Shown here: positions 1 through 5,703 of the stretch, piece by piece | How the letters are laid out: the number at the start of each line of letters is the position of its first letter | Position numbering within the stretch: the first letter of the stretch is position 1 | Source of the DNA: Symbiobacteriaceae bacterium | Lineage (GTDB): Bacteria; Bacillota_E; Symbiobacteriia; Symbiobacteriales; Symbiobacteriaceae | DNA length: 6,414 nucleotides | Reading direction: 5' to 3' | NCBI GenBank assembly: GCA_027356675.1 | Contig: DAHVXO010000105.1 | Location: 1 to 6,414 of the forward strand | Made by a program: the position numbers and the translations under genes | Notes under the pieces: model-generated | Told to the model about the DNA's origin: nothing | What the model saw: the letters and a program-made list of their open reading frames with translations, nothing else | Database searches by the model: none

Positions 1-359
1 GGAAGGGCGACAAGGAGCGCGAGGTCTACTTCACGATTAAGGCCGAGATCTGGCTGAAGAAGTACCTCCGGGGTCGAAAGGATAGTGACATGGCTCTGTT
101 CGTAACTGAACGTAGCCCGCACCGCATGAGCATCGCTGAAATGCGCTACATAATCAAGCGGGTGGCGCGGCGGGCTGGGGTCGAGGTTAACGTTTATCCG
201 CACAAGCTCCGCCACAGCTATGCTACCCACCTCCTGAATAACGGTGCTCCACTGGAGATTATCCAATCGCTCCTCGGGCACGCGAAGATGGAGACTACTA
301 GGTTGTACGCCCAACTCTCCGGGCTCCGACGCCGGGAACTATACCGCAAGTATTTCTGA
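1..359 (+). CDS. Tyrosine recombinase/integrase, C-terminal catalytic part (5' end outside window)
   Basis: This is the C-terminal end of a tyrosine recombinase, the family that cuts and rejoins DNA through a covalent phosphotyrosine intermediate (phage integrases, XerC/XerD). The frame is open from position 3, so the gene begins upstream; the ATG at 90 lies inside the domain and is not the start. The first in-window residues, KGDKER, match the lysine-bearing beta turn of Xer-type enzymes. Next come HKLRH (catalytic His and Arg, codons near 201-212), LLGH (second His, near 279-281) and the nucleophile Tyr in TTRLYAQL (codon 306-308). The order and spacing are normal, so the catalytic end looks intact. 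The protein ends in a short basic tail. A terminator overlaps its stop codon. The next gene encodes a tail protein, so this could be the element's own integrase, a second element inserted beside the tail genes, or a DNA-inversion enzyme. The family call is firm; the role is not. Confidence 0.93.
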   Translation, partial: KGDKEREVYFTIKAEIWLKKYLRGRKDSDMALFVTERSPHRMSIAEMRYIIKRVARRAGVEVNVYPHKLRHSYATHLLNNGAPLEIIQSLLGHAKMETTRLYAQLSGLRRRELYRKYF

Positions 360-383
360 GAGCCGTAAGGCTCTCTTTCATTT
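358..383 (+). terminator. Rho-independent terminator after the recombinase
   Basis: A perfect 7-bp stem, GAGAGCC (358-364) with GGCTCTC (369-375), closes a GTAA tetraloop of the stable GNRA type. It is followed by the T-rich run TTTCATTT. The left arm begins within the stop codon of the recombinase. The hairpin would separate recombinase transcription from the tail gene that starts 12 bases downstream, though the broken T-tract may allow read-through. Confidence 0.7.
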
Positions 384-395
384 GGGGGTGAGCCT

Positions 396-2459
396 GTGCC
401 ATCTCTGGCCCTGGTACAATACTCCTCCTGGAACGATACTGACGGCAAGGACGAGACCACGGGGTTCGACGAGACAACCACATACGACGACAGCCTCGAT
501 GCTTCGGGGTTCTGGGACAACTGGATAGCCACTCACTTCCAGGCATATCAGCCCCTGACCGGCAGTCGTGTCTCGCCCGTGATCGATCTTTCACCGGCGA
601 AGATCGCGAAAAGTTCCGAGATCTCCTGGACGACGACTCTGCCCGCGAACACTACGCTGACCATCGAGACTAACCTTTCCTTGGACGGAGGAACGACTTG
701 GCAGGGCTGGCAGATCTGTGGCAACCGGAGTGTTATTCCCGGAATCGGTGCAGGTACTGACCTCTCCACCGCTCAACTGAAAATCCGCCAGAAGTTGACC
801 ACGACTGATCCGCTGGTGACTCCGCAACTCCAAAGTCTGACTGTGACCATTACCTCAGAGGCCGAAATTCAAATCTTCGACGGCTACGTGGACGAGGTGG
901 CCCTACGCTCCACCCCCGGCGAGACTTCCTGCAATGTCGCCTGCCGTGATAAAGCCAAAAAGCTCAAGCTGGCCCGGTGGACGGACGACAAGACCTACGA
1001 GGACACCACGGCGACCGAAACCGCGAACATTCTCACCTCCGTGACCGCCTCCACGAACCTTGCGGCGGGCGGCCAGATCCAGAGCCAGGCGGCGGTTTAC
1101 AGCCGGAAACTCTATGCCACTGTCCTCGGGATCGAGAAGGAGGTGACCCCCTCAAGCGAGAGCGGGGACATTATCGCCGGTACATATCAGGCCGACTACA
1201 GCGAGACCGGCCTGACCAACCTCCGCCTTGTGGCTTATCTCGACCTCAAGATCGCCGAAAACTTGCAGTCCGTCGCCGCTACCACCAACGGCACAGCAAC
1301 AGTGGACATATCTTCGGACGGTCAGGCGTGGTCGGCGTTCGCGACAGGGACGGCCCGCTACCTCCGGATCACGGTCAACAAGTCTACCGGCCCGGTCACC
1401 CTGGGCGTGACGGTGACCACCGCGACCAACTACGTTCCCGGGAACGTCCTGGTGGACGACAGTATGTCATGGCGTCCGACAACTGCGGACCTGGACCGGA
1501 CGATCACCGGGGACGCAGGATCATCTCAGACGGCCAACGTCCTGACGGCCAAGCTCGGGGTCAACGAATTGGACCCCAATGCCCGTTACAAGGTCAAGGT
1601 GGAGCAAAGCGCGGATGGAGCGTCCTGGACAGAGATCACGACCGTAGCCAGCGCAGGGCGAAGCCTGGAGGTTGTCTTCGCGCCGGTGGCCGCCCGCTAC
1701 TGGCGGCTGACGTTTCTGGGCAAGAAGGACGCCCCGCCGGCAGTCAGGTACCTGGCGGTCAAAAACGTCACGGTGGACGCGGCCAAGAAGGTCTACCTGT
1801 CCGACATCATCCAGGATATCGCAGCCAGCGAAGGCGAGACACTATTCCGGATTACCCCTACCCGGACATACGTCAAGGCGGTCACCTTCGAGCGCGGAAC
1901 AGACAAGTGGGAGAGCATCCAGAAGCTCGCCCAGGAGCACGGCTGGGAAGCGTTCTACGACCGGGACGGGTATCTCGTGGCTCGGCCCGTCGACGTTGAC
2001 CCGTGGAAGGATCTCCCCATCTACAAATCAAACCTCAGCTTCGATGCCACCTTCTCCGATGCTGAGATCTATAACCAGATCCTGACCGAGAACGGCGATC
2101 CGAAAACCCCACTGACCTCTACCAAGACCAATGACAACGCCTGGAGCGCCACCTCCACCGTGAACCTCGGGAACCGGGCCTCCCCGGTAGTCAAGGCCCC
2201 GCTCGCCGATACCCAGGCCAAGCTGGATGCTTTCGCTCTGGCTGAACTTGAGAAGGCGTCGAGGCAGACTCATTCGGCCCGGCTGACCCACATTGCCGAC
2301 GGCAAGTATCCGGCAGCGAATCTGGAGGCCGGGGACGTGATCCAGGCCGAGGACGCTCAGAGCGGGATTTCGGACACCTACGTCCTGGAGTCTTTCCGGC
2401 TGGAGGACCGGCCCGATTCGGCGGAGTACGACTTTGCGGCCGAGGTGAGCGAACTGTGA
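396..2459 (+). CDS. Phage tail/baseplate hub-like protein with inserted beta-sandwich domains
   Basis: This 687-residue protein is probably a phage tail-tip or baseplate hub component. The start is the GTG at 396, preceded by GGGGGTGAG (384-392); an in-frame TAA at 366 rules out a much earlier start. Residues about 58-152 form a beta-rich domain (SPVIDLSP, LSLDGGTTW, VTPQLQSLTVTI) of a type seen in Firmicute phage tail proteins. Residues 160-195 (IFDGYVDEV ... ACRDKAKKL) and 467-687 resemble the two halves of a hub protein; the second half contains WESIQKLAQEHGWEAFYDRDG, YNQILTENGD and LEAGDVIQ. Between them, about 200-460, lie two discoidin-like sandwiches with matching marks: SSDGQAW...ARYLRITV and SADGASW...ARYWRLTF. 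There is no signal peptide or membrane helix. The usual N-terminal hub barrel is not evident, so the protein may be an N-terminally altered form. The stop overlaps the next start. The tail assignment is fairly secure; the exact role is inferred. Confidence 0.75.
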   Translation: MPSLALVQYSSWNDTDGKDETTGFDETTTYDDSLDASGFWDNWIATHFQAYQPLTGSRVSPVIDLSPAKIAKSSEISWTTTLPANTTLTIETNLSLDGGTTWQGWQICGNRSVIPGIGAGTDLSTAQLKIRQKLTTTDPLVTPQLQSLTVTITSEAEIQIFDGYVDEVALRSTPGETSCNVACRDKAKKLKLARWTDDKTYEDTTATETANILTSVTASTNLAAGGQIQSQAAVYSRKLYATVLGIEKEVTPSSESGDIIAGTYQADYSETGLTNLRLVAYLDLKIAENLQSVAATTNGTATVDISSDGQAWSAFATGTARYLRITVNKSTGPVTLGVTVTTATNYVPGNVLVDDSMSWRPTTADLDRTITGDAGSSQTANVLTAKLGVNELDPNARYKVKVEQSADGASWTEITTVASAGRSLEVVFAPVAARYWRLTFLGKKDAPPAVRYLAVKNVTVDAAKKVYLSDIIQDIAASEGETLFRITPTRTYVKAVTFERGTDKWESIQKLAQEHGWEAFYDRDGYLVARPVDVDPWKDLPIYKSNLSFDATFSDAEIYNQILTENGDPKTPLTSTKTNDNAWSATSTVNLGNRASPVVKAPLADTQAKLDAFALAELEKASRQTHSARLTHIADGKYPAANLEAGDVIQAEDAQSGISDTYVLESFRLEDRPDSAEYDFAAEVSEL

Positions 2460-2692
2460 GTGACATCCGAGAGATTCAGGCCATGATTGATTCCGCGACG
2501 AGGGCTCCGGCGCGGTATTTTATCGTCTCACAGGTCGACACGACGAACAAGAAGGCCAAGCTCAAGCGAACCGCCTCAAGCCCGGAAACTCGCTGGATTT
2601 CCTACAACCCAGACCTGACTCTCGCAGTCAACGACCGCGTGCGGGTGGAGGGAGAGGACATCAATACGTCGGTCATCAGTCACAAGGTCTAA
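2456..2692 (+). CDS. Small OB-like tail-associated protein
   Basis: A 78-residue protein starting at a GTG that overlaps the stop of the tail gene in the sequence GTGA, with GAGGTGAG (2442-2449) as ribosome binding site inside the preceding gene. This indicates translational coupling. After a short helical N-terminus (residues 1-17), the rest is strand-rich: RYFIVSQVDTTNKKAKLKR, then a segment ending AVNDRVRVEGEDINTSVI. The 'NDRVRV' turn followed by a terminal strand is typical of small OB-fold barrels that follow hub genes in tail clusters. The position supports a tail-tip or baseplate accessory role. No enzymatic motif is visible. The OB call rests on pattern alone and is tentative; that it is a real gene is well supported by the overlap and by the terminator just after its stop. 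Confidence 0.65.
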   Translation: MSDIREIQAMIDSATRAPARYFIVSQVDTTNKKAKLKRTASSPETRWISYNPDLTLAVNDRVRVEGEDINTSVISHKV

Positions 2693-2714
2693 GCCGCCCC
2701 GCCGGGCGGCTTTT
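2693..2714 (+). terminator. Rho-independent terminator after the tail genes
   Basis: A perfect 7-bp GC-only stem, GCCGCCC (2693-2699) with GGGCGGC (2704-2710), with a CGCC loop and followed by TTTT. It starts at the base after the TAA of the small OB-like gene. It would end or attenuate the tail transcript before the lysis genes. I see no convincing promoter between it and the next gene at 2782, so partial read-through is likely. Confidence 0.75.
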
Positions 2715-2781
2715 GAATGCAACCGGGCTTCCGGATCTGCCACAGCCGCCCGGGCAAATCTCAACCAACGAGGTGAGGCGG

Positions 2782-3015
2782 ATGGACGATTTGGCGATCG
2801 AGGTTGCGAAGCATGGGGAGCGTCTGGATGATCTTGAAGACTGGCGCGACAAACATGAGAAGAAACAAAACGGGAGCTTGGAAAAAATTTGGGCGGAGTT
2901 GGACGCTCTACGCCGGGACTTTGCCGGACGGCCAACATGGGCGGTGACGATGATCTTGACATCACTCTCAAGCCTGGTGGTGGCGCTGGCTACGTTTCTG
3001 CTCACCAAAAAGTAA
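2782..3015 (+). CDS. XhlA-like coiled-coil membrane protein (lysis cassette)
   Basis: A 77-residue protein. I chose ATG 2782 because GAGGTGAGG (2770-2778) precedes it at the right distance; the frame is open upstream to a TTG at 2713, but that codon sits in the T-tract of the preceding terminator. Residues 1-50 are charged and heptad-like (VAKHGERLDDLEDWRDKHEK), predicting a coiled coil. Residues about 53-73 (WAVTMILTSLSSLVVALATFLL) form one transmembrane helix, ending in the short basic tail TKK. This layout matches the XhlA/hemolysin-type proteins of Bacillus and clostridial prophages, membrane-associated partners of holin and endolysin in host lysis. Its place between the tail genes and lytic enzymes agrees with that. 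The family assignment comes from architecture, not from a diagnostic motif, so another small phage membrane protein is possible. Confidence 0.7.
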   Translation: MDDLAIEVAKHGERLDDLEDWRDKHEKKQNGSLEKIWAELDALRRDFAGRPTWAVTMILTSLSSLVVALATFLLTKK

Positions 3016-3030
3016 GGAGGGGATGCGTGA

Positions 3031-4113
3031 ATGCCGTTCCGACTGCCGCCTATTTATCCTTCGGTGAAAGAAGTCCGCGCTGAGGATACCGGCTGGAGCG
3101 TCAAGGCGATTGACGCTCCCTCTGTTTGGCCGCTGACCAAAGGTGAGGGCGTCACCGTGGCCGTGATTGATACGGGCGTCGATGCCAGTCATCGGGACCT
3201 GCAGGGGCAGGTTGTCAAGCGCATCGACTTGACAGGAGATCCGGCGCCCGATCATTATCACGGCACTCACGTGGCCGGGATCATTGCCGCGAACGGCGAT
3301 GGCACTGGACGGATGACTGGCGTCGCGCCAGCGGCCAAACTGCTTGATGTGCGCGTTCTCAGCAGTCAGGGCAGCGGCTCCGACGATTGGGTTGCCAAGG
3401 GAGTCCTTGCTGCCGTGGAGAATGGCGCGGACGTGATCAACATGAGCCTGGGCGGGCCCGATGATTACGCTCCCCTGCATGAAGCCGTCAAAAAGGCGGT
3501 CAATGCCGGCGTGATTGTCGTCTGCGCCGCCGGAAATGAGGGGAGCGGGCCCGATACGATCGGCTATCCCGGCAGGTACAATGAAACTATCGCAGTAACG
3601 GCTGTGGATGAGAATCGAAATCGCGCCTTCTTCTCTTCGACCGGTCCCGAGGCGGATGTCGCCGCTCCTGGGGTTGATGTGCCCTCGACGTTGCCCAATA
3701 ACCGTTATGGCTTCCTCAGCGGGACCAGCATGGCGGCTCCGCACATCGCCGGGTGTATGGCGCTCTGGGCAAGCCTCCAGAAGAAAACGGGACGGAAGCC
3801 GTTGTTCCAGGAGTGGTACAACTTCGTCACCCGGAACGTCATCGACCTGGAGGCGTCCGGTTTTGACCCGGACACCGGATTCGGGCTCTTCACCTGGCAG
3901 AAAGGAGTGCTTGCTGTGGCCCATAAGATCGTCATGACCATCGGGCAGATCGCCTACGAGGTAAACGGCCAGGAGAGGCAGATGGATGTTGCGCCCATTA
4001 TAGTCGAGCCGGGCAGGACATTGGTTCCCGTGCGCTTCGTGGCCGAAGGGCTTGGGGCTTCGGTGTCCTGGGATGGAGGCAAGCAACAAGTGACGATTCT
4101 GATGCCGAGGTGA
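3031..4113 (+). CDS. Subtilisin-family (S8) serine protease with C-terminal stalk (CuAO_N) domain
   Basis: A 360-residue S8 peptidase. ATG 3031 lies 8 bases after GGAGGGG (3016-3022). The catalytic triad is complete: Asp47 in VAVIDTGVD, His77 in HGTHVAG and Ser233 in SGTSMAAPH, with the oxyanion-hole Asn169 in CAAGNEG. The S8 domain covers about 20-285. There is no signal peptide and no long propeptide; the short N-terminus FRLPPIYPSVKEV resembles the inhibitory extension of intracellular subtilisins (LIPY-type), and the core reads most like that group. Residues about 300-357 (MTIGQIAYEVNG ... TLVPVRFVAEGLGASVSWD) match the copper amine oxidase N-terminal/stalk domain common in secreted Firmicute proteins. 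The gene sits between an XhlA-like protein and an endolysin and overlaps the endolysin's ribosome binding site. It may therefore be released at lysis or carried on the virion to cut proteins such as an S-layer; a scaffold- or tail-processing protease is the alternative. Activity is well supported; target and location are inferred. Confidence 0.93.
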   Translation: MPFRLPPIYPSVKEVRAEDTGWSVKAIDAPSVWPLTKGEGVTVAVIDTGVDASHRDLQGQVVKRIDLTGDPAPDHYHGTHVAGIIAANGDGTGRMTGVAPAAKLLDVRVLSSQGSGSDDWVAKGVLAAVENGADVINMSLGGPDDYAPLHEAVKKAVNAGVIVVCAAGNEGSGPDTIGYPGRYNETIAVTAVDENRNRAFFSSTGPEADVAAPGVDVPSTLPNNRYGFLSGTSMAAPHIAGCMALWASLQKKTGRKPLFQEWYNFVTRNVIDLEASGFDPDTGFGLFTWQKGVLAVAHKIVMTIGQIAYEVNGQERQMDVAPIIVEPGRTLVPVRFVAEGLGASVSWDGGKQQVTILMPR

Positions 4114-4118
4114 CTGTG

Positions 4119-4652
4119 ATGGAGGCTGAAAACTTCTTCTACAAGCTTCTGCCCTATGCTCTCAAGGTGACTGCGGAACTGTCCGTTCCTGCCTCGGTAT
4201 GTCTGACCCAGTGGGCCGTCGAGAGCGGGTTTGAATCGGAGAACTGGATCGGCCACAACAACTACGCCGGGATCACGGATGGCGGGCCCCCGAATTTCAA
4301 GCAGTATGACACCATCGACGACTTCGTGACCGATTACATTCAGGTTCTCAGGCTACCATATTATACCGAAATCCTGGCGCTGGTGGCGCAGAAGGCAGAC
4401 CCGTCCCGCATTCTCCAGGCTCTGGCCGACAGTCCGTGGGACGCCGGACACTACGGCGGTGATGGAAGCAGCCTGCTGTCGGTCTACCAGACCTACCGTG
4501 TGAGCCAGTATGACCCGTCGCTATGGGCCGTTCCCGCCTGGCGGTGGGCCGTTCTCCGCGACATTGTGGACGGCACCGTGCCGCGAGGCATTGCCAGTCG
4601 GGAGCAGATCGTAACCATTCTGTACCGAGCGCTGGTAGGGGAGGTGAGATAA
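4119..4652 (+). CDS. Glucosaminidase-type endolysin (GH73-like) with SLH-like C-terminus
   Basis: A 177-residue predicted peptidoglycan hydrolase cutting N-acetylglucosaminyl bonds, acting as prophage endolysin. ATG 4119 follows GAGGTGA (4107-4113) at 5 bases; in-frame GTGs at 4110 and 4116 are alternatives but overlap or crowd that site. The glucosaminidase domain covers residues about 10-130. QWAVESGF contains the likely catalytic Glu35 (compare the A-x-x-ESGWG motif of the family), NNYAGI (48-52) matches the usual NLFGIK-like stretch, and SPWDAGHYGGDG matches the later conserved turn. Residues 141-175 (WAVLRDIVDGTVPRGIASREQ...ILYRAL) look like one SLH repeat, which elsewhere binds secondary cell-wall polymer. 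There is no signal peptide, so export would depend on a holin. The stop overlaps the next start (TAATG). A lytic transglycosylase-like activity cannot be excluded. Confidence 0.85.
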   Translation: MEAENFFYKLLPYALKVTAELSVPASVCLTQWAVESGFESENWIGHNNYAGITDGGPPNFKQYDTIDDFVTDYIQVLRLPYYTEILALVAQKADPSRILQALADSPWDAGHYGGDGSSLLSVYQTYRVSQYDPSLWAVPAWRWAVLRDIVDGTVPRGIASREQIVTILYRALVGEVR

Positions 4653-4834
4653 TGTACAGCAAGTTGAAAAGCCGCAAGTTTTGGATGGCAGTTATGACGG
4701 CCCTGGTGCTTATTGCCAATGACGGCCTGGGTCTCAATCTGCCCAAGGATGCCATCATGGCAGTTGCAGCGGTAGTCATCTCCTACGTCATCGGAGAAGG
4801 CGCCGTCGATGCCGCACGAGCGCTGAGAAAGTGA
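4652..4834 (+). CDS. Small two-helix holin-like membrane protein
   Basis: A 60-residue protein whose ATG shares one base with the preceding stop (TAATG), with a strong site, GGGGAGGTGAG (4637-4647), giving tight coupling to the endolysin. The N-terminus is basic (KLKSRKFW). A first hydrophobic stretch covers about 11-28 (WMAVMTALVLIANDGLGL) and a second about 34-49 (AIMAVAAVVISYVIGEG). They are separated by a short NLPKD turn, and the C-terminus is charged (DAARALRK). Two helices, small size, a charged tail and a position beside an endolysin are the usual marks of a phage holin, which forms the membrane lesion that lets the lysin out. Sequences with the 'RKFW...ANDGLG' pattern are often left unnamed in clostridial prophages. 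The role is inferred from architecture and neighbours. Confidence 0.7.
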   Translation: MYSKLKSRKFWMAVMTALVLIANDGLGLNLPKDAIMAVAAVVISYVIGEGAVDAARALRK

Positions 4835-4848
4835 AAAGGGAAGAATCA

Positions 4849-4898
4849 GTCACCCCACGGCTAAAGCCCGGAGCTTCCGGCGCCGCGTGATTGGTGAC
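4849..4898. repeat. Nested imperfect inverted repeat (long hairpin) downstream of the holin gene
   Basis: Three nested pairings share one axis. The outer arms are GTCACC (4849-4854) with GGTGAC (4893-4898). The middle arms are CACGGC (4856-4861) with GCC..GTG (4882-4889, two-base bulge). The inner arms are CCGGA (4868-4872) with TCCGG (4876-4880), closing a GCT loop. Together they can fold into an imperfect hairpin of about 50 bases. The left part, CCCCACGGCTAAAGCC, resembles the hairpin ends of IS200/IS605-type elements, so it may be a decayed transposon end; it may also be an RNA 3'-end structure. No transposase is nearby. Confidence 0.45.
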
Positions 4899-4904
4899 AA
4901 CGAA

Positions 4905-4937
4905 GCCCCGCTGGCCTTGCGCCGGCGGGGCCTTTTT
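4905..4937 (+). terminator. Strong rho-independent terminator ending the lysis cassette
   Basis: An 11-bp stem, GCCCCGCTGGC (4905-4915) with GCCGGCGGGGC (4921-4931), contains one G-T wobble, has the five-base loop CTTGC and is followed by C then TTTTT (4933-4937). It lies 70 bases after the holin-like gene and about 75 bases before the next promoter, so it separates the late genes from the accessory operon. Confidence 0.88.
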
Positions 4938-4991
4938 GTTTCCCCCCAATGTCATATAACCCCACCTTATTCCAGCCAGTGGCACCTATCA

Positions 4992-5008
4992 TTAACTCTT
5001 ATCGTTAA
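4992..5008. promoter_or_regulatory. Possible operator: short dyad TTAAC-N7-GTTAA
   Basis: The inverted repeat TTAAC (4992-4996) and GTTAA (5004-5008), with a 7-base spacer, ends 5 bases upstream of the -35 box. Such a placement would suit a dimeric repressor or activator, for instance a ribbon-helix-helix protein like the one encoded downstream. Arms of five AT-rich bases can occur by chance. Confidence 0.25.
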
Positions 5009-5013
5009 ACCCC

Positions 5014-5042
5014 TTGACCGCACCATAGCACAGGAGTACAAT
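5014..5042 (+). promoter_or_regulatory. Sigma-A (sigma-70 type) promoter of the accessory operon
   Basis: The -35 box TTGACC (5014-5019) and -10 box TACAAT (5037-5042) are separated by exactly 17 bases, each with one mismatch to consensus (TTGACA, TATAAT). Transcription would begin near 5049. The preceding region ends in a strong terminator and the first gene's ribosome binding site follows at 5061-5070. The ATG at 5041 overlaps the -10 box, so it would not be on the transcript and cannot be the start of the next gene. Confidence 0.8.
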
Positions 5043-5076
5043 GGTATCAAGAAATAACCGAAAGGGGGTGCACGGG

Positions 5077-5670
5077 ATGGAAAGCACAAAGGTGGTTTCG
5101 TGGAGATTGGGGGGTGGCAGGCAAGCGGAGGCCGAGATCAAGGTTACCCGCGCGATGGTGGCCGATACTGCGTACGCGGATGGATTGAATGTGGATCTCG
5201 GCAAAAAGCCGGTAGAACTTTTGAGCATCGTGGTAAAGATCGATGGCAAATACATTGAAAGAACCTCTGCCAAGCCCGAAGTGGTTGAGGATGAAAACGT
5301 TTGGGGCAAAGATTTTGTGGCAAGGGTAAAAGGCCTCGGGTGCTACGCCAGGCTTACCCACCGCATTGTGATCAAGGAAAATGTTTACAATGATATCATG
5401 GCCGCCATTGAAGAGGCCACCGAAGAAGCCAGCCAGGACACCCAGTACAAAGCCTACATTGAGGGCGAAAGGGCCGCCGAGGAAGCTGCAAGGCCGGCCA
5501 GGGAAGCCAGGGAGAGGGAACTCGCCGAAACCCCGATTCCCGAGGCCGCGATGAATGCCTACAATCGCTACCACGGTAATTCAGAAGCGGCCTGGGGGGC
5601 CGAGGATGAAACCGCCTGGGCGCTGATCAGGAGGTGGGCTCCGTACATCGAGGCCCGAGCAGTGCACTAA
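5077..5670 (+). CDS. Unrecognised 197-residue protein, first gene of accessory operon
   Basis: I do not recognise this protein. ATG 5077 is chosen because AAAGGGGGTG (5061-5070) precedes it at a normal distance; the in-frame ATG at 5041 lies inside the promoter. Residues 1-100 look like a mixed alpha/beta domain with strands such as KVVSWRL, AEAEIKVTRAMV and VELLSIVVKIDGKYIE. Residues about 105-150 are rich in Glu, Ala and Arg (AAIEEATEEASQ, ERAAEEAARPAREARERELAE), predicting a long charged helix or coiled coil. The C-terminus (160-195) is aromatic, with several Trp residues (AAWGAEDETAWALIRRW). There is no signal peptide, membrane helix or catalytic motif, so it is probably cytoplasmic. It leads a co-directional set with a ribbon-helix-helix gene 33 bases downstream, a setting that fits plasmid or phage accessory functions, but no role can be assigned. 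Confidence 0.8.
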   Translation: MESTKVVSWRLGGGRQAEAEIKVTRAMVADTAYADGLNVDLGKKPVELLSIVVKIDGKYIERTSAKPEVVEDENVWGKDFVARVKGLGCYARLTHRIVIKENVYNDIMAAIEEATEEASQDTQYKAYIEGERAAEEAARPAREARERELAETPIPEAAMNAYNRYHGNSEAAWGAEDETAWALIRRWAPYIEARAVH

Positions 5671-5703
5671 GCGATAAGGGGCCAGAAAGGAGATTGAAAA
5701 AAA

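Larger units (their letters stand above)
4835..5013. other. Non-coding spacer between the lysis cassette and the accessory operon
   Basis: I see no gene here. The stretch holds the nested hairpin (4849-4898), the strong terminator (4905-4937), an AT-richer part (4940-5013) and the weak dyad next to the promoter. The drop in GC before the promoter, together with a terminator on one side and a promoter on the other, suggests a boundary between late phage genes and separately expressed accessory genes. Confidence 0.7.

Noticed and set aside
977..1999. Alternative plus-strand frame of 340 codons within the tail gene
   Set aside because: Its product is dominated by Arg, Gly, Asp and Pro, as expected from an out-of-frame reading of GC-rich coding sequence, while the tail frame shows domain structure throughout.
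396..2459. Diversity-generating retroelement target in the tail gene
   Set aside because: No reverse transcriptase gene is in the window and I saw no near-duplicate template/variable repeat at the 3' end of the tail gene, though a template further away cannot be excluded.
2713..2781. TTG at 2713 as start of the XhlA-like gene
   Set aside because: It falls in the T-tract of a terminator with no usable ribosome binding site; ATG 2782 has GAGGTGAGG upstream.
2968..4089. Long open frame on the minus strand (373 codons)
   Set aside because: It lies opposite the protease gene, whose catalytic motifs and ribosome binding site are clear. The minus-strand product has no recognisable domain, and long antisense frames are common in GC-rich genes.
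5041..5076. Upstream ATG as start of the 197-residue protein
   Set aside because: This ATG overlaps the -10 box, so it would precede the transcription start. The ATG at 5077 has a proper ribosome binding site.
5047..5574. Minus-strand frame of 175 codons opposite the first accessory gene
   Set aside because: The plus-strand gene has a promoter and ribosome binding site in place, while the minus frame has neither and its composition looks like a shadow.
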